A model generated the notes under the pieces. The model was not told where the DNA came from and made no database searches. It saw only the letters and a program-made list of their open reading frames with translations. From the NCBI GenBank assembly GCA_036351255.1, contig JAZBOS010000031.1, forward strand, positions 1-54,611: DNA of 54,611 bases, written 5' to 3'. This DNA is from Bacteroides sp. GTDB lineage: Bacteria; Bacteroidota; Bacteroidia; Bacteroidales; UBA7960. The position numbers and the translations under genes were made by a program. Below, piece by piece: positions 7,551-17,241 of this stretch (positions within the stretch are counted from its first letter, which is position 1; each line of letters starts with the position of its first letter).

Positions 7551-9977
7551 TTGATCTACCCTGCTGACCTGGAAGTAAAAATTGGTTTTGACCGCATCCG
7601 GACCTTGCTGACCGAGCGCTGCATGAGTTCGTTGGGACGCAGGCAGGTAGAGCGCATCCGGATGCTGACGCAAAAGGACCGGATAGAACTGCTGCTGAAC
7701 CAGACGGAAGAGTTCCGGCAGATCCTGTTGCAAAACCTGCCTTTCCCCCAGTCAAACTATTACGACCCTGAAGAAGCTTTCCGCAGAATCAGGCCAGCGG
7801 ATACGTTTCTGGAGCCGGAAGAATTGCTTGATCTGAAGCTTTCTTATGAAACGATCCTGCGCATCATTGCCTTTCTCAATTCCAGGTCAGAAGACGAGGC
7901 ACCACCCTTTCCGGGGCTTGCAACATTGATCAGCGACCTGGAAACCGACCCCCGGCTCCCGAAAGACATCGACACCATTGTTGATGAACGGGCAGAGGTG
8001 CGCAGCCATGCTTCAGAGGCCCTTGCTGCCATCCGGAGAAAGAGGGTCAGGCTGGAAGGGGAAGCCAACCGCCGGATCGCACAGTTGCTTCAGCAGGCCA
8101 AACAGCAAGGGCTGGTGCCCCAGGATGTGGAGCTGGCCCTTAGGAATGGCCGCCAGGTAATACCCATTGGTGCGGCCCATAAACGAAAGATCCGGGGCAT
8201 CGTCCACGATCAGTCAGCCACCGGGCAAACCGTTTACCTGGAGCCTGAAGAAGTGTTTGAGATCAACAATTAGATCATTGACCTGGAACTAGAAGAACGC
8301 CAGGAGATCATCAGGATACTAAAAGCCTTTACAGAACGTATCCGTCCAATGGTTCCCGGGATGCAAGCCTGTTACCGTATGCTGGGCATCATGGATGCTA
8401 TCCGTGCCAAGGCCCTGGTAGCTATCGATCTGCTGGCGCAAAAGCCACGGCTGGAAGGTAAGCCGGGCATGCGATGGATCAAAGCCATGCACCCCCTGCT
8501 TTATTTATCGCACAAAGCCCAGGGCAAACACGTGGAGCCCCTTGATATTTCGCTTGACGACGACACACATATTCTTGTTATTTCCGGCCCTAATGCGGGT
8601 GGAAAATCGGTATGCCTGAAAACCTGCGGGCTGCTGCAGTATATGATACAATGCGGGTTGCTGGTGCCCATGGCTGATTATTCTGAAGCCGGGGTATTCG
8701 AGCAATTATTCATTGACATCGGCGACCAGCAATCGCTCGAAAATGACCTGAGCACCTACAGCTCGCACCTGCTCAACATGAAACACTTCATGGAGCAATG
8801 CAACGGGCAAACATTGTTCCTGATTGACGAATTTGGTGCAGGGACAGAGCCCCGCATCGGGGGTGCACTGGCAGAAGCCATCCTGGAAAAGCTAAACCGG
8901 AAAGGATCTTATGGCGTGGTAACCACCCACTATGCCAACCTGAAACTAATGGCTGGAAAGCACCCGGGCATTGGAAACGGGTCTATGTTGTTTGACACCC
9001 AGAACATGCGTCCCCTCTTTAAACTGAAAACCGGCAACCCTGGCAGCAGTTTCGCTTTTGAGATCGCTCACAACATAGGCTTGCCAGAAGATATCCTGGC
9101 AAAAGCAGCAGAATATGCAGGCACCCAGGAGTTGGACTTTGACCGGCAGTTGCAGGATCTGGATCTGAAAAAAACCGAATTGGAGGACAAGGAAAAACAA
9201 CTGCGTTCTGCCGATCATTTTCTTTCAGAGATGATTGACAAATATGAAAAGCTGAGCGGAGACCTGGAGTCACGAAAATCGGATATCATGACACAGGCGC
9301 GTCTTGAAGCCAAAAGAGTGCTTGCAGAAGCCAACCGGATGGTTGAAAACACCATTCGCAAGATCAAGGAAGCACAGGCGGGCAAGGAGGAAACCCGGCA
9401 GGCGAGGCAGGAGCTGGAAGCTTTCACCAAACAACAGGAAGAGAAACTCAGGGATCAAAAGCCACCTGAACGTAAAGAGAAAAAGCCCCGGCCCGTCCCT
9501 GAAAAAGATGATACGCCCATTGCCATAGGAGATGCTGTTAGAATAGCGGGTCAGCAAAGCATTGGAGAAGTCATTGAAATATCGGGCAAAGAAGCTGTAG
9601 TAAGTTTTGGCAGCATAAAACTCAGGTCCAGACTCAGTGTGCTGGAAAAAATCAAAAAAAGCAGTCTTATGAAGCCCGAGGACCGTAAAGTCAGGGTAAA
9701 AGTGTCGTTCGACATCAACGAAAAGGCAGCCGAGTTTTACCCCCAGCTTGACATCAAGGGCTTACGTGTTGAAGAAGCTTTAAGAAAACTGCGGCATTAC
9801 CTGGATGATGCGGTATTGCTTGGCGTAAAACAGGTTAAGATCCTTCACGGAAAAGGGGATGGCATTTTAAGGGAAGCGGTACGTGACCTTTTGCAAGGGG
9901 TGCCCGAGGTAAATCGCTACCGGGATGAACACCCCGACAGGGGTGGTGCCGGAGCAACCATTGTGGATTTCAGATAA
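7551..9977 (+). pseudogene. mutS2: mutS2 (endonuclease MutS2) interrupted by one in-frame TAG
   Basis: Together the two halves encode a full-length MutS2 of about 808 codons. From TTG 7551 the N-terminus reads IYPADLEVKIGFDRIR, the usual family start. The ABC ATPase domain has Walker A GPNAGGKS (346-353) and Walker B LFLIDEFGAGTEP (about 424-436), followed by a long coiled coil and a C-terminal Smr nuclease domain with the HGKGDG motif. MutS2 binds branched DNA or collided ribosomes and is linked to suppression of recombination and to ribosome rescue. The frame is broken only by TAG at 8271-8273 (codon 241, after VFEINN). Translation continues in the same frame with IIDLELEERQEIIRIL, which fits the family. 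No other lesion is visible, so this is a recent nonsense mutation, a readthrough site or a base-call error. A re-initiated product from ATG 8349 would keep the ATPase and Smr domains. Confidence 0.85.
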
Positions 9978-9988
9978 GGAAAAAATCC

Positions 9989-10249
9989 CTAAAACAATTC
10001 GAGCTGATTCTCAGAAACCATGGGAGGTGGCGGAAGCTCCTGCTTGTAGCGTTCCACCTGCTTATTCACCAGCGTTTTTAAATACCTTACCGGGGTGGTG
10101 TCATACCGTCGGCAATAGGTCAAAAGGGCCCGGTACTGCATATCGGTGAGCTTAAAGGTCATTTTACGGAACTTGACCTTTTTCCGTTTGGGCCTCTTTG
10201 CGGGTTTTGCAGGGTGCTCAATAGATTTCAGCAAGTTGACTTTAGGCAT
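9989..10249 (-). CDS. Small basic protein, RHH-like, with C-terminal clamp-binding-like motif
   Basis: An 86-residue basic protein with no family name that I recognise. Residues 1-29 are a lysine/arginine-rich tail with PAKRPKRKK. Residues 30-70 (MTFKLTDMQYRALLTYC, then RRYDTTPVRYLKTLVNKQ) show a strand-helix-helix pattern like ribbon-helix-helix DNA-binding proteins. The last five residues, QLELF (82-86), match the consensus of bacterial sliding-clamp-binding peptides (QL-S/D-LF). It lies 4 bases downstream of the EEP-family nuclease gene on the same strand, so the two are very probably co-transcribed. It stops with TAG 11 bases from the convergent mutS2 end. DNA binding and clamp contact are inferences from short motifs. 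Confidence 0.65.
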   Translation of the reverse strand: MPKVNLLKSIEHPAKPAKRPKRKKVKFRKMTFKLTDMQYRALLTYCRRYDTTPVRYLKTLVNKQVERYKQELPPPPMVSENQLELF

Positions 10250-10253
10250 AGTG

Positions 10254-11333
10254 TTATTTTTTTTCTCTGATCAAATAAACAAAGGTTGGAAAGTGATCGC
10301 TATATCCACCAAGGTAAACCCCGCTGCCATAAGTCCGAAAAGGGTAACCCTGGAATCTGCCGGAAGGCTGACGCAGGAAAGGAGGATTGAACACCTCGGC
10401 ACGAAAATACTGGAACCTATCATAATCTCTTCCAACCAGCGAAGGCGTAAAAAGAATCTGATCGAAGAGGTTCCAGGAGTCTCTATAGGCCAAAGAGCCA
10501 ATACCCTTGCGGTGCAATTCATAGAAAGGGTTGTACAATTCATCTTCCTTAACCCTGTTAATATTTCCATTGGACCTCAAATGTTTGCGAACACTTCGAT
10601 CGGTGGGGTCATCATTCAGGTCACCCATGAGTATAACCCTGGCACCGGGTTCTGCATTCTGAATGGAGTCAATAATGGCACGGGCTACATCGGCAGCGGC
10701 AATACGCAGGGGCCTGCTGCCCTTTTCCCCACCACTGCGGCTGGGCCAGTGAGCAACAATAAAATGCATGCGCTCGCCAAGGAGTTCGCCCGTTAACAGC
10801 AACTGATACCTGGTCCGGAAGTCATCCCGTCCGGGAACTATGGTACGGTAAGGCTTGCTGCTGATATATTTGAAGTATTTTGGCTGAAAAAAGAAAGCAA
10901 CATCGACTCCACGGCGATCGGGGCCATCATAATGGACTACCTGGTAGTTCCGGTCTTTTATGCTCTCCCTTGCGGCTAAATCAACCAGCACCTGGCGGTT
11001 TTCAATCTCTGAAACGCCGAGCACTGCTGGGCCATCCGGATTGAGATCCTGCCCGATCTGCTCAATGACCTCGGCCATGTTCTCCAATTTCTCAAAATAC
11101 TTGGCCGCGTTCCATCGGTTGGGGCCCTCCGGGGTAAATTCAACGTCATTTACATCCGGAGTATCTATCGTATCAAAAAGGTTCTCGAGGTTGTAAAAGC
11201 CTATGACGGCATTGATAAACTCTTTGGTTTCATTGGACGTCTGAGCGTAGCTTTTGGGGGAAGATAAGAAGAGAAAAAAAGAAAAGAAAAGTAGAAAAAG
11301 GGTAAACTCAAGTCTGTTCTTAAAAAAATTCAT
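10254..11333 (-). CDS. Exported endonuclease/exonuclease/phosphatase (EEP) family protein
   Basis: A 359-residue protein with a strongly hydrophobic signal peptide (1-30, ending SYA-Q), so it acts in the periplasm or outside. The EEP (DNase I-like) fold motifs are all present: FYNLEN with N48, the metal ligand E109 in SEIEN, H195 in VAHWPS, D238 and N240 in GDLNDDP, and the catalytic SDHFP (345-349). Family members cleave DNA, RNA or phosphoester substrates. The gene is divergent from a TonB receptor with two DUF5689 lipoproteins, a neighbourhood that suggests use of extracellular nucleic acid or phosphate esters. The small RHH-like gene follows after 4 bases. The promoter TAGTTTTG is at 11356-11363. 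Confidence 0.88.
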   Translation of the reverse strand: MNFFKNRLEFTLFLLFFSFFLFLSSPKSYAQTSNETKEFINAVIGFYNLENLFDTIDTPDVNDVEFTPEGPNRWNAAKYFEKLENMAEVIEQIGQDLNPDGPAVLGVSEIENRQVLVDLAARESIKDRNYQVVHYDGPDRRGVDVAFFFQPKYFKYISSKPYRTIVPGRDDFRTRYQLLLTGELLGERMHFIVAHWPSRSGGEKGSRPLRIAAADVARAIIDSIQNAEPGARVILMGDLNDDPTDRSVRKHLRSNGNINRVKEDELYNPFYELHRKGIGSLAYRDSWNLFDQILFTPSLVGRDYDRFQYFRAEVFNPPFLRQPSGRFQGYPFRTYGSGVYLGGYSDHFPTFVYLIREKK

Positions 11334-11355
11334 ATTTAAATCACTTTTAAATTTC

Positions 11356-11363
11356 CAAAACTA
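11356..11363 (-). promoter_or_regulatory. Promoter -7 element TAGTTTTG for the EEP nuclease gene
   Basis: TAGTTTTG on the minus strand, 22 bases before the start at 11333. A TTTG lies about 15 bases further upstream, somewhat close for a -33 box. Confidence 0.55.
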
Positions 11364-11448
11364 AACAAACCAAAATCACAAAGCCTTTAATTATCAAATA
11401 AATCCCCGATTTTACCATGTTAGACAAGGTAAATACAAAGGAATTGGT

Positions 11449-11456
11449 TAATTTTG
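11449..11456 (+). promoter_or_regulatory. Promoter -7 element TAATTTTG for the TonB receptor operon
   Basis: TAATTTTG within GGTTAATTTTG, followed by GCCATTCAAAAA. It is nearly identical to the promoter at 5807. The leader to the ATG at 11598 would be about 135 bases, and no other function is seen in it. Confidence 0.6.
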
Positions 11457-11597
11457 GCCATTCAAAAATAATCATTTTAACTATTCAAGATTTTAAAATC
11501 CAACAATTGAGCCAGAGAACCTTCGGATAAGTGTTTAATTAATTAAAAAATATTCATTAGGCCGCGAGAATTCTGGTTTATCAACCCACAGAAACGT

Positions 11598-14171
11598 ATG
11601 AGGAAGTTTTTTCTTTTGTTAACCATCCCGCTGTTATTTGGCCTTGGAAGGGCAACAGCGCAAGAGCCTGCCATTGAAGAAGCCCAGGGAGACACTACGG
11701 TGACTCAGCAAGCCCCACCAACGGATGTACCAGTCATTACCCTTTCCACTGCTGATATCGAAGGTGATGCCGATTCCCATGACATAAGCAGTCTTCTTCA
11801 GGGCTCTCGTGATATCTTCATGAACACGGCAGGCTATAATTTCGGTTCAGCGCGTTTCAGGGTCAGGGGCTATGATTCGGAGAACACCACGGTGATGATC
11901 AATGGCATTTCAGTTAACGACCCCGAGACCGGGCGAGCCTTTTACTCCACCTGGGGAGGGCTAAACGATGCTACCCGCAACACCGAAGGACATAATAACC
12001 TGGGCTTTTCCAGAAATACTTTCGGAGGTCTTGGGGGTGCTACCAATATCGTTACCCGCGCCTCACAATACAGCCCTAACATTCGCACCACCTACTCCAA
12101 TTCGAACCGCAGCTATACACACCGGGCCATGTTCACCTATAGCACTGGCCTGCAGGAAAATGGCTGGGCATGGACCCTGAGCGGATCGCGACGGGCTGCT
12201 AATGAAGGTTATGTCACTGGTACTTTTTACGATGCCTGGGCTTACTTCCTTTCTGCTGAAAAGAAATTAAACAGCCAGCACAGCCTTGGGCTGATCTTTT
12301 TCGGTGCACCTTCAAAGACCGGGCGCCCGGGTGTTTCCACCCAGGAAGCTTATGATCTGACCGGCGACCCCTATTATAACCCCAACTGGGGATACCAGGA
12401 TGGTGAAATTCGTAACGCCAGGGTCAACCACTACCATACCCCATGGACAATCCTGTCGCACTACTGGGACCCCACGGACAACACCAAGATCTCCACCAGT
12501 GCTGCCTATACATTTGGAAGGGGCGGCTCCACCGCATTAAACTGGTACGACAGCCACGCCTCCTACGATTATCCGGGATACAACCTCGCTGGTGACCCCA
12601 GGCCTGACTATTACCGCTGGATGCCCAGCTATTATAACAATGACCCGATAACCCAGAATCTCCTGAACGACCTCTGGCAAAACGATCCCTATTTCAGACA
12701 GATAAACTGGGACTGGCTTTACAATGCGAACTACGACAATCTTTTTACGGTTGAAAACATAAACGGAACCGAACAAGACCATACAGGATACCGTTCAAAA
12801 TACATCATTGAGGAAAGACGCAACGACCGTAATCAATTTATCTTCAACTCCAATATCACCCACAAGGTTAAACCGACCCACACCCTTAGCGGTGGTGTCA
12901 ATATTTCCCTGGCCAAGACTCACCAGTTTAAGGTCATTACCGACCTGCTGGGAGGTGAATACTGGTACGACATTGACCAGTTTGCTGAAAGAGACTTTGA
13001 TGATCCGAACATGTCGCAGAACGACCTGCTTAATCCCAACAGGATTGTTGAGGAAGGTGATATATTTGGTTATAATTACACCGGTAACATCAATGAATAC
13101 CAGGCCTTTGCCCAAAGCGACTGGGTATTGCCCCGCTGGGACTTTTATGTTGCGGGTTCGGTATCTCAAACCACCTTCTGGAGAACCGGCCACATGCAGA
13201 ACGGCAGATTCCCTGAGAACTCCTATGGTGATGGCGAAAAGCAAAATTTCACCAACTTTGGGTTGAAGGGCGGAACAACCTTTAAAATTACCGGACGTCA
13301 TTACGTCACCGGTAACGGAATGTTCATGACACGTGCCCCTTATTTCCGCGATGCCTATATTTCCTCCAGGGTGAGGGACGATGTTATTGAAGGATTGACC
13401 AGTGAAACCATCTTCTCAGGCGACATTAATTACATCATTCGTACCCCAAAAATTAAAACAAGACTTTCGGCATTTTACACTGAGTTTCGCGACCAAACAT
13501 GGTCAAGAAGTTTTTACCATGAAGAGTTTCGTTCATTTGTTAACTACATTATGACTGGTGTAGACACACGCCACATGGGACTTGAATTTGGAATGGACAT
13601 CAACCTTACCAGTACGCTGTCTGGATATGTGGTAGCAGGGACAGGCGATTACATTTATAACTCGCGTCCCAATGTGACCATCGCCCGCGATAACGACCGC
13701 GAGGTACTGGCCGATCAGCGTGAGGTCTATCTGCAGAACTATAAGATCGGGGGAATGACCCATACAGCCGGATCTGTGGGGCTGCGTTACAACGACCCAA
13801 AATTCTGGTTCGTGGGGGTTAACATGAACTACTTCGATGACATTTACATTGATATTAACCCCGACCGACGGACGGCTGATGCCGTAGCCAACCTAGTGGT
13901 CTCCGACCCGCAGTGGAAACAGATACTCGACCAGGAGAAAATGGAGAGCAGTTATACATTTGATGTTTTTGCCGGATATTCTTACCGGACAAAGAAAAGA
14001 CATTACATTACCATTAACCTCAGTGTAAGCAATCTTTTTGATGTGACAGACTTCAGGATAGGCGGTTTTGAACAATTAAGGTACGACTCACAGGATCCTG
14101 ATAAGTTTGCCTCTAAGTACTTCTACCTTTATGGCCGCACCTATTTCCTTAACCTTGCCTACCGCATCTGA
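11598..14171 (+). CDS. TonB-dependent outer-membrane receptor
   Basis: An 857-residue outer-membrane transporter. The signal peptide ends at about residue 21 (RATA-Q). A plug domain covers about 45-165, with the typical RFRVRGYDSENTTVMINGI region, and then a long barrel follows whose terminal strand ends FFLNLAYRI. It has no N-terminal carboxypeptidase-like domain and it is not a SusC-type protein, since no SusD partner is present. The two lipoprotein genes downstream (26- and 8-base gaps) carry DUF5689 domains, so the three form one operon with its promoter at 11449. The EEP nuclease is divergent. Together this suggests uptake of nucleic-acid breakdown products or another phosphate ester; the ligand is inferred only from context. 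Confidence 0.88.
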   Translation: MRKFFLLLTIPLLFGLGRATAQEPAIEEAQGDTTVTQQAPPTDVPVITLSTADIEGDADSHDISSLLQGSRDIFMNTAGYNFGSARFRVRGYDSENTTVMINGISVNDPETGRAFYSTWGGLNDATRNTEGHNNLGFSRNTFGGLGGATNIVTRASQYSPNIRTTYSNSNRSYTHRAMFTYSTGLQENGWAWTLSGSRRAANEGYVTGTFYDAWAYFLSAEKKLNSQHSLGLIFFGAPSKTGRPGVSTQEAYDLTGDPYYNPNWGYQDGEIRNARVNHYHTPWTILSHYWDPTDNTKISTSAAYTFGRGGSTALNWYDSHASYDYPGYNLAGDPRPDYYRWMPSYYNNDPITQNLLNDLWQNDPYFRQINWDWLYNANYDNLFTVENINGTEQDHTGYRSKYIIEERRNDRNQFIFNSNITHKVKPTHTLSGGVNISLAKTHQFKVITDLLGGEYWYDIDQFAERDFDDPNMSQNDLLNPNRIVEEGDIFGYNYTGNINEYQAFAQSDWVLPRWDFYVAGSVSQTTFWRTGHMQNGRFPENSYGDGEKQNFTNFGLKGGTTFKITGRHYVTGNGMFMTRAPYFRDAYISSRVRDDVIEGLTSETIFSGDINYIIRTPKIKTRLSAFYTEFRDQTWSRSFYHEEFRSFVNYIMTGVDTRHMGLEFGMDINLTSTLSGYVVAGTGDYIYNSRPNVTIARDNDREVLADQREVYLQNYKIGGMTHTAGSVGLRYNDPKFWFVGVNMNYFDDIYIDINPDRRTADAVANLVVSDPQWKQILDQEKMESSYTFDVFAGYSYRTKKRHYITINLSVSNLFDVTDFRIGGFEQLRYDSQDPDKFASKYFYLYGRTYFLNLAYRI

Positions 14172-14197
14172 TTCGCTGAATAAAAAAGAAAAGACTC

Positions 14198-15559
14198 ATG
14201 ATAACATCAAGGAAAATATTTTCAATACTGATTCTTATTGCAGGGACTCTGTTTTTCAGCTCCTGCGTCAAGGATGAATTCGATGCTCCCGACAAGGTCG
14301 AAGTTCCTGTTGGGACGGTCATCACCATAGCTGAGTTACGCAACATGTTCCAGGGTGAGATTATCGAATTTGACCAGGATTTTTCTGTATATGCCACCGT
14401 CACCATGGATGACAAATCGGGCAACATTTACCGGAGTGCTTATGTAGAAGATGAAACTGGCGCCATCAACCTTCGCTTGCAGGCTCCCGGGGGAATTTAC
14501 GAAGGGGATTCGGTAAGGATTTACCTGAAAGGAACCCTCCTTGGCTCCTATCAGCGTATGCTCCAACTGGACAATGTGAATGTGGACCGGAACATCATCA
14601 AACTGGCCACCCAACGAAGCGTCGAACCGGTGACAGTAAGCATCACTGATGTCCTTTCGGGAAATTACCAGGCAAGGCTGATCCGGCTTGAAGATGTTCA
14701 GTTTGCCCTTGCCGAACTGGGTAAAACCTTCGCTGACAAGGAAAACCAGATTACTGAAAACCGTCTGTTGGAAGACTGTTTTGGAAACCGCATCATTGTG
14801 CGCACCAGTGGTTATGCCGGGTTTGCCGATAAACCCATACCTGAAGGTCGTGGCCCCCTGGTTGCCATTGCTGCCACCTACGGCTCCGACATTCAACTTT
14901 ACATCCGCAGCCTGAGTGAAGTGGAACTCACTGGGGAACGCTGCCCCATTCCCGGCGAAGACCTCAACCTTATGAGTATTTCAAATCTGCGTCAGAACTT
15001 CAGTGAAGGGGTAACAAACATCCCACCCAACACCCGTATTGAAGGCATTGTTATCTCTGATTTTGACAATGACAACCATCCTGGCCAAAACCTTTACCTG
15101 CAGGATGAGTCAGGTGCTGGCATTGCCCTGCGATTCTCAGACTTCCATAGTTTTCCAATGGGCACCAAGATCAGGGTAATCGTTTCAAACATGAGTATGA
15201 ACCGATTCAACGGCCTGCTCCAAATCGAAAATATACCCCTGGGCAACGCCTATGATCTGGGTCCTGGAACCATGCCTCAGCCTGTTCAGGTCACCATTGC
15301 AAACATCAACAATATGCTGGAAATGTATGAATCGACCCTTGTGACCATTCCCAATGTTACCATCAGCGGGGGTACGACCTTCACGGGTAACCTGAACATA
15401 TCGGATGGCACCGGACAGATGCTCCTTTACACTTATAGTTGGGCAAGCTTTGCAGGAACACCTGTACCCTCAGGAACAATAACCCTTACTGGCATTGTTT
15501 CCGTTTACAATTCACCCCAGTTCCTGATCAGGAACCTGAATGATATTTCAAGCAAGTAA
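14198..15559 (+). CDS. DUF5689-containing lipoprotein, OB-fold-like
   Basis: A 453-residue lipoprotein with a lipobox FSSC (Cys about residue 22) after MITSRKIFSILILIAG. The N-terminal DUF5689 domain (about 38-235) shares VITIAELRNMF, SGNIYRSAYVEDETGAINLRL and GNRIIVRTSGYA with the next gene, so the pair are tandem paralogues. The C-terminal part contains two OB-fold-like segments; the second ends PQFLIRNLNDI. It is probably a surface-exposed partner of the TonB receptor. OB-like folds in DUF5689 proteins would suit binding of nucleic acid or sugars, but no ligand is shown. It lies 26 bases after the receptor gene. Confidence 0.82.
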   Translation: MITSRKIFSILILIAGTLFFSSCVKDEFDAPDKVEVPVGTVITIAELRNMFQGEIIEFDQDFSVYATVTMDDKSGNIYRSAYVEDETGAINLRLQAPGGIYEGDSVRIYLKGTLLGSYQRMLQLDNVNVDRNIIKLATQRSVEPVTVSITDVLSGNYQARLIRLEDVQFALAELGKTFADKENQITENRLLEDCFGNRIIVRTSGYAGFADKPIPEGRGPLVAIAATYGSDIQLYIRSLSEVELTGERCPIPGEDLNLMSISNLRQNFSEGVTNIPPNTRIEGIVISDFDNDNHPGQNLYLQDESGAGIALRFSDFHSFPMGTKIRVIVSNMSMNRFNGLLQIENIPLGNAYDLGPGTMPQPVQVTIANINNMLEMYESTLVTIPNVTISGGTTFTGNLNISDGTGQMLLYTYSWASFAGTPVPSGTITLTGIVSVYNSPQFLIRNLNDISSK

Positions 15560-15567
15560 ATAAAAAG

Positions 15568-17205
15568 ATGATGAGATTCAATTTAAAAAATATCAGTATC
15601 CCCGCATTTGTCGCGTTTCTGCTACTTGCTTTTGCAGGATGCCAGAAGGATGACGTTGATCATCCCCCATTGAATGAAATCGACCAAGACAAGATCCTGA
15701 CCATTCAGGAACTGCGCGACCTCTATACTGGGCAGTCAGTTCATTTCGGGGAGGATTACAATGTATTTGGTGTCATAACCACTGACGAGGGCTCGGGGAA
15801 TTTTTACCGCAGTCACTATATCCAGGATCAGACAGGCGCCATTAACATTCGCTTAGACAGCGGTGTCAGCTTAGCCATGGGCGATTCTGTAAGGCTTTCT
15901 CTTAAAGGCACCATCCTGAGCGCCTACAACAATATGCTGCAGGTTGACTCTGTGATCTATGGAAAAAATCTGATCACGCAGGAGCGAGGCATTGTTGTTG
16001 AACCTCGCATTGTTACCATCCCCGAGATTCTGTCCGGAGGGATGCAAGGGCAGCTGATCAAACTCGAAAATGTTCAGTTTGCCTCAGGTGAGTTAAACAA
16101 TACTTATGCCAATGCCCTCGACCAGCTCAGTGAAAACCGGGATCTGGAAGATTGCAATGGAAACCGCATCATTGTTCGCACCAGTGGTTTTGCCACCTTT
16201 GCAGGCACCCAGGTAGCTCAGGGCAATGGAAGCCTCATTGCCATCGTATCTGTTTTTGGGACTACCTGGCAGTTGCTAATCCGGGGAGTGGAAGAAGTGG
16301 TGATGGAAGGCGAACGCTGCCAGACGGGTGGAAATCCGGAAGGTTCTGGAACATTTGATGACCCTTATAACGTGGCATCCGGCATTGCCGTCAATTCAGG
16401 CGTGAATAAATGGGTGGAAGGATATATTGTTGGTGTGATGGAAACCGATGTGGACCCCTTTGCAGCAAACTTCGAGGGACCCTGGCGTACCACCTCAAAC
16501 ATGATTATTTCCGACAACCCTGATGAGACCAACCTCAACAACTGCCTCATCGTCCAGTTACCTATTGGCCCAATCAGGGAAGCTCTCAACCTGAATGCAA
16601 ACCCCGAAAACAAAGGGAAGCTGGTGAAAGTATTGGGTAATCTTGAGTCTTATTTCAGCCAGCCAGGCATAAAAACCCTTGCGGGTTACTGGATGGATGG
16701 AGAAGGCATTGTACCCGTTATCAGTTTCTTTGAAGAAAACTTCGCCTCAGGTCTGGGTTCATTTACCGCATATAGCATCACCGGCGACCAGGAATGGGGG
16801 CATGATATTTATGATGGAGGCTGTGCCGTGATGAGCGGCTATGCCAACGATACCGACAATGAAAACGAGGACTGGTTGGTATCACCAGCCATTGATCTAG
16901 CCGGGAAAGTAAATGTGCATCTTCAGATCCGGGAAGCAATCAATTATATAACCAGTTACGATGACCTGAAGGTCCTTGTATCGAGCGATTATGCTCAAGG
17001 CGATCCCAGTGCAAATGGCACCTGGACCGAACTAAGCGGTTTCAGCAGGCCTCCCGGGAATACCTGGACCTTCCAGGACAGCGGCAACATTGACCTGTCA
17101 GAATACGATGGCCAAACCATCCACATCGCTTTGAAATATAACAGTACTCCTTCGGGCTCATCTACATGGGAGGTTAGCAAGGTCAGCCTTGCTGAAGCAA
17201 ATTAA
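15568..17205 (+). CDS. DUF5689 lipoprotein with choice-of-anchor J domain
   Basis: A 545-residue lipoprotein with lipobox AFAGC after about 24 residues. Three parts follow: DUF5689 (about 40-250, paralogous to the previous gene), a DUF6359-like domain (about 255-385, beginning SGTFDDPYNVASG), and a choice-of-anchor J domain (about 390-545, with WLVSPAIDLAG and the terminal TWEVSKVSL). Choice-of-anchor J domains are jelly-roll-like and occur in many secreted Bacteroidota proteins. It is the last gene of the receptor operon, 8 bases after the preceding gene, and is closed by a bidirectional terminator. Its likely role is surface binding next to the receptor. Confidence 0.82.
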   Translation: MMRFNLKNISIPAFVAFLLLAFAGCQKDDVDHPPLNEIDQDKILTIQELRDLYTGQSVHFGEDYNVFGVITTDEGSGNFYRSHYIQDQTGAINIRLDSGVSLAMGDSVRLSLKGTILSAYNNMLQVDSVIYGKNLITQERGIVVEPRIVTIPEILSGGMQGQLIKLENVQFASGELNNTYANALDQLSENRDLEDCNGNRIIVRTSGFATFAGTQVAQGNGSLIAIVSVFGTTWQLLIRGVEEVVMEGERCQTGGNPEGSGTFDDPYNVASGIAVNSGVNKWVEGYIVGVMETDVDPFAANFEGPWRTTSNMIISDNPDETNLNNCLIVQLPIGPIREALNLNANPENKGKLVKVLGNLESYFSQPGIKTLAGYWMDGEGIVPVISFFEENFASGLGSFTAYSITGDQEWGHDIYDGGCAVMSGYANDTDNENEDWLVSPAIDLAGKVNVHLQIREAINYITSYDDLKVLVSSDYAQGDPSANGTWTELSGFSRPPGNTWTFQDSGNIDLSEYDGQTIHIALKYNSTPSGSSTWEVSKVSLAEAN

Positions 17206-17210
17206 TAAAA

Positions 17211-17241
17211 AAAATAAGGGGGCAATGCCCCCTTATTTTTT
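17211..17241. terminator. Bidirectional terminator between DUF5689 operon and cysteine desulfurase
   Basis: The stem ATAAGGGGGC/GCCCCCTTAT with an AAT loop is flanked by an A run and a T run, so it works in both directions. It overlaps the stop codon of the minus-strand gene (17233-17235). Confidence 0.9.
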
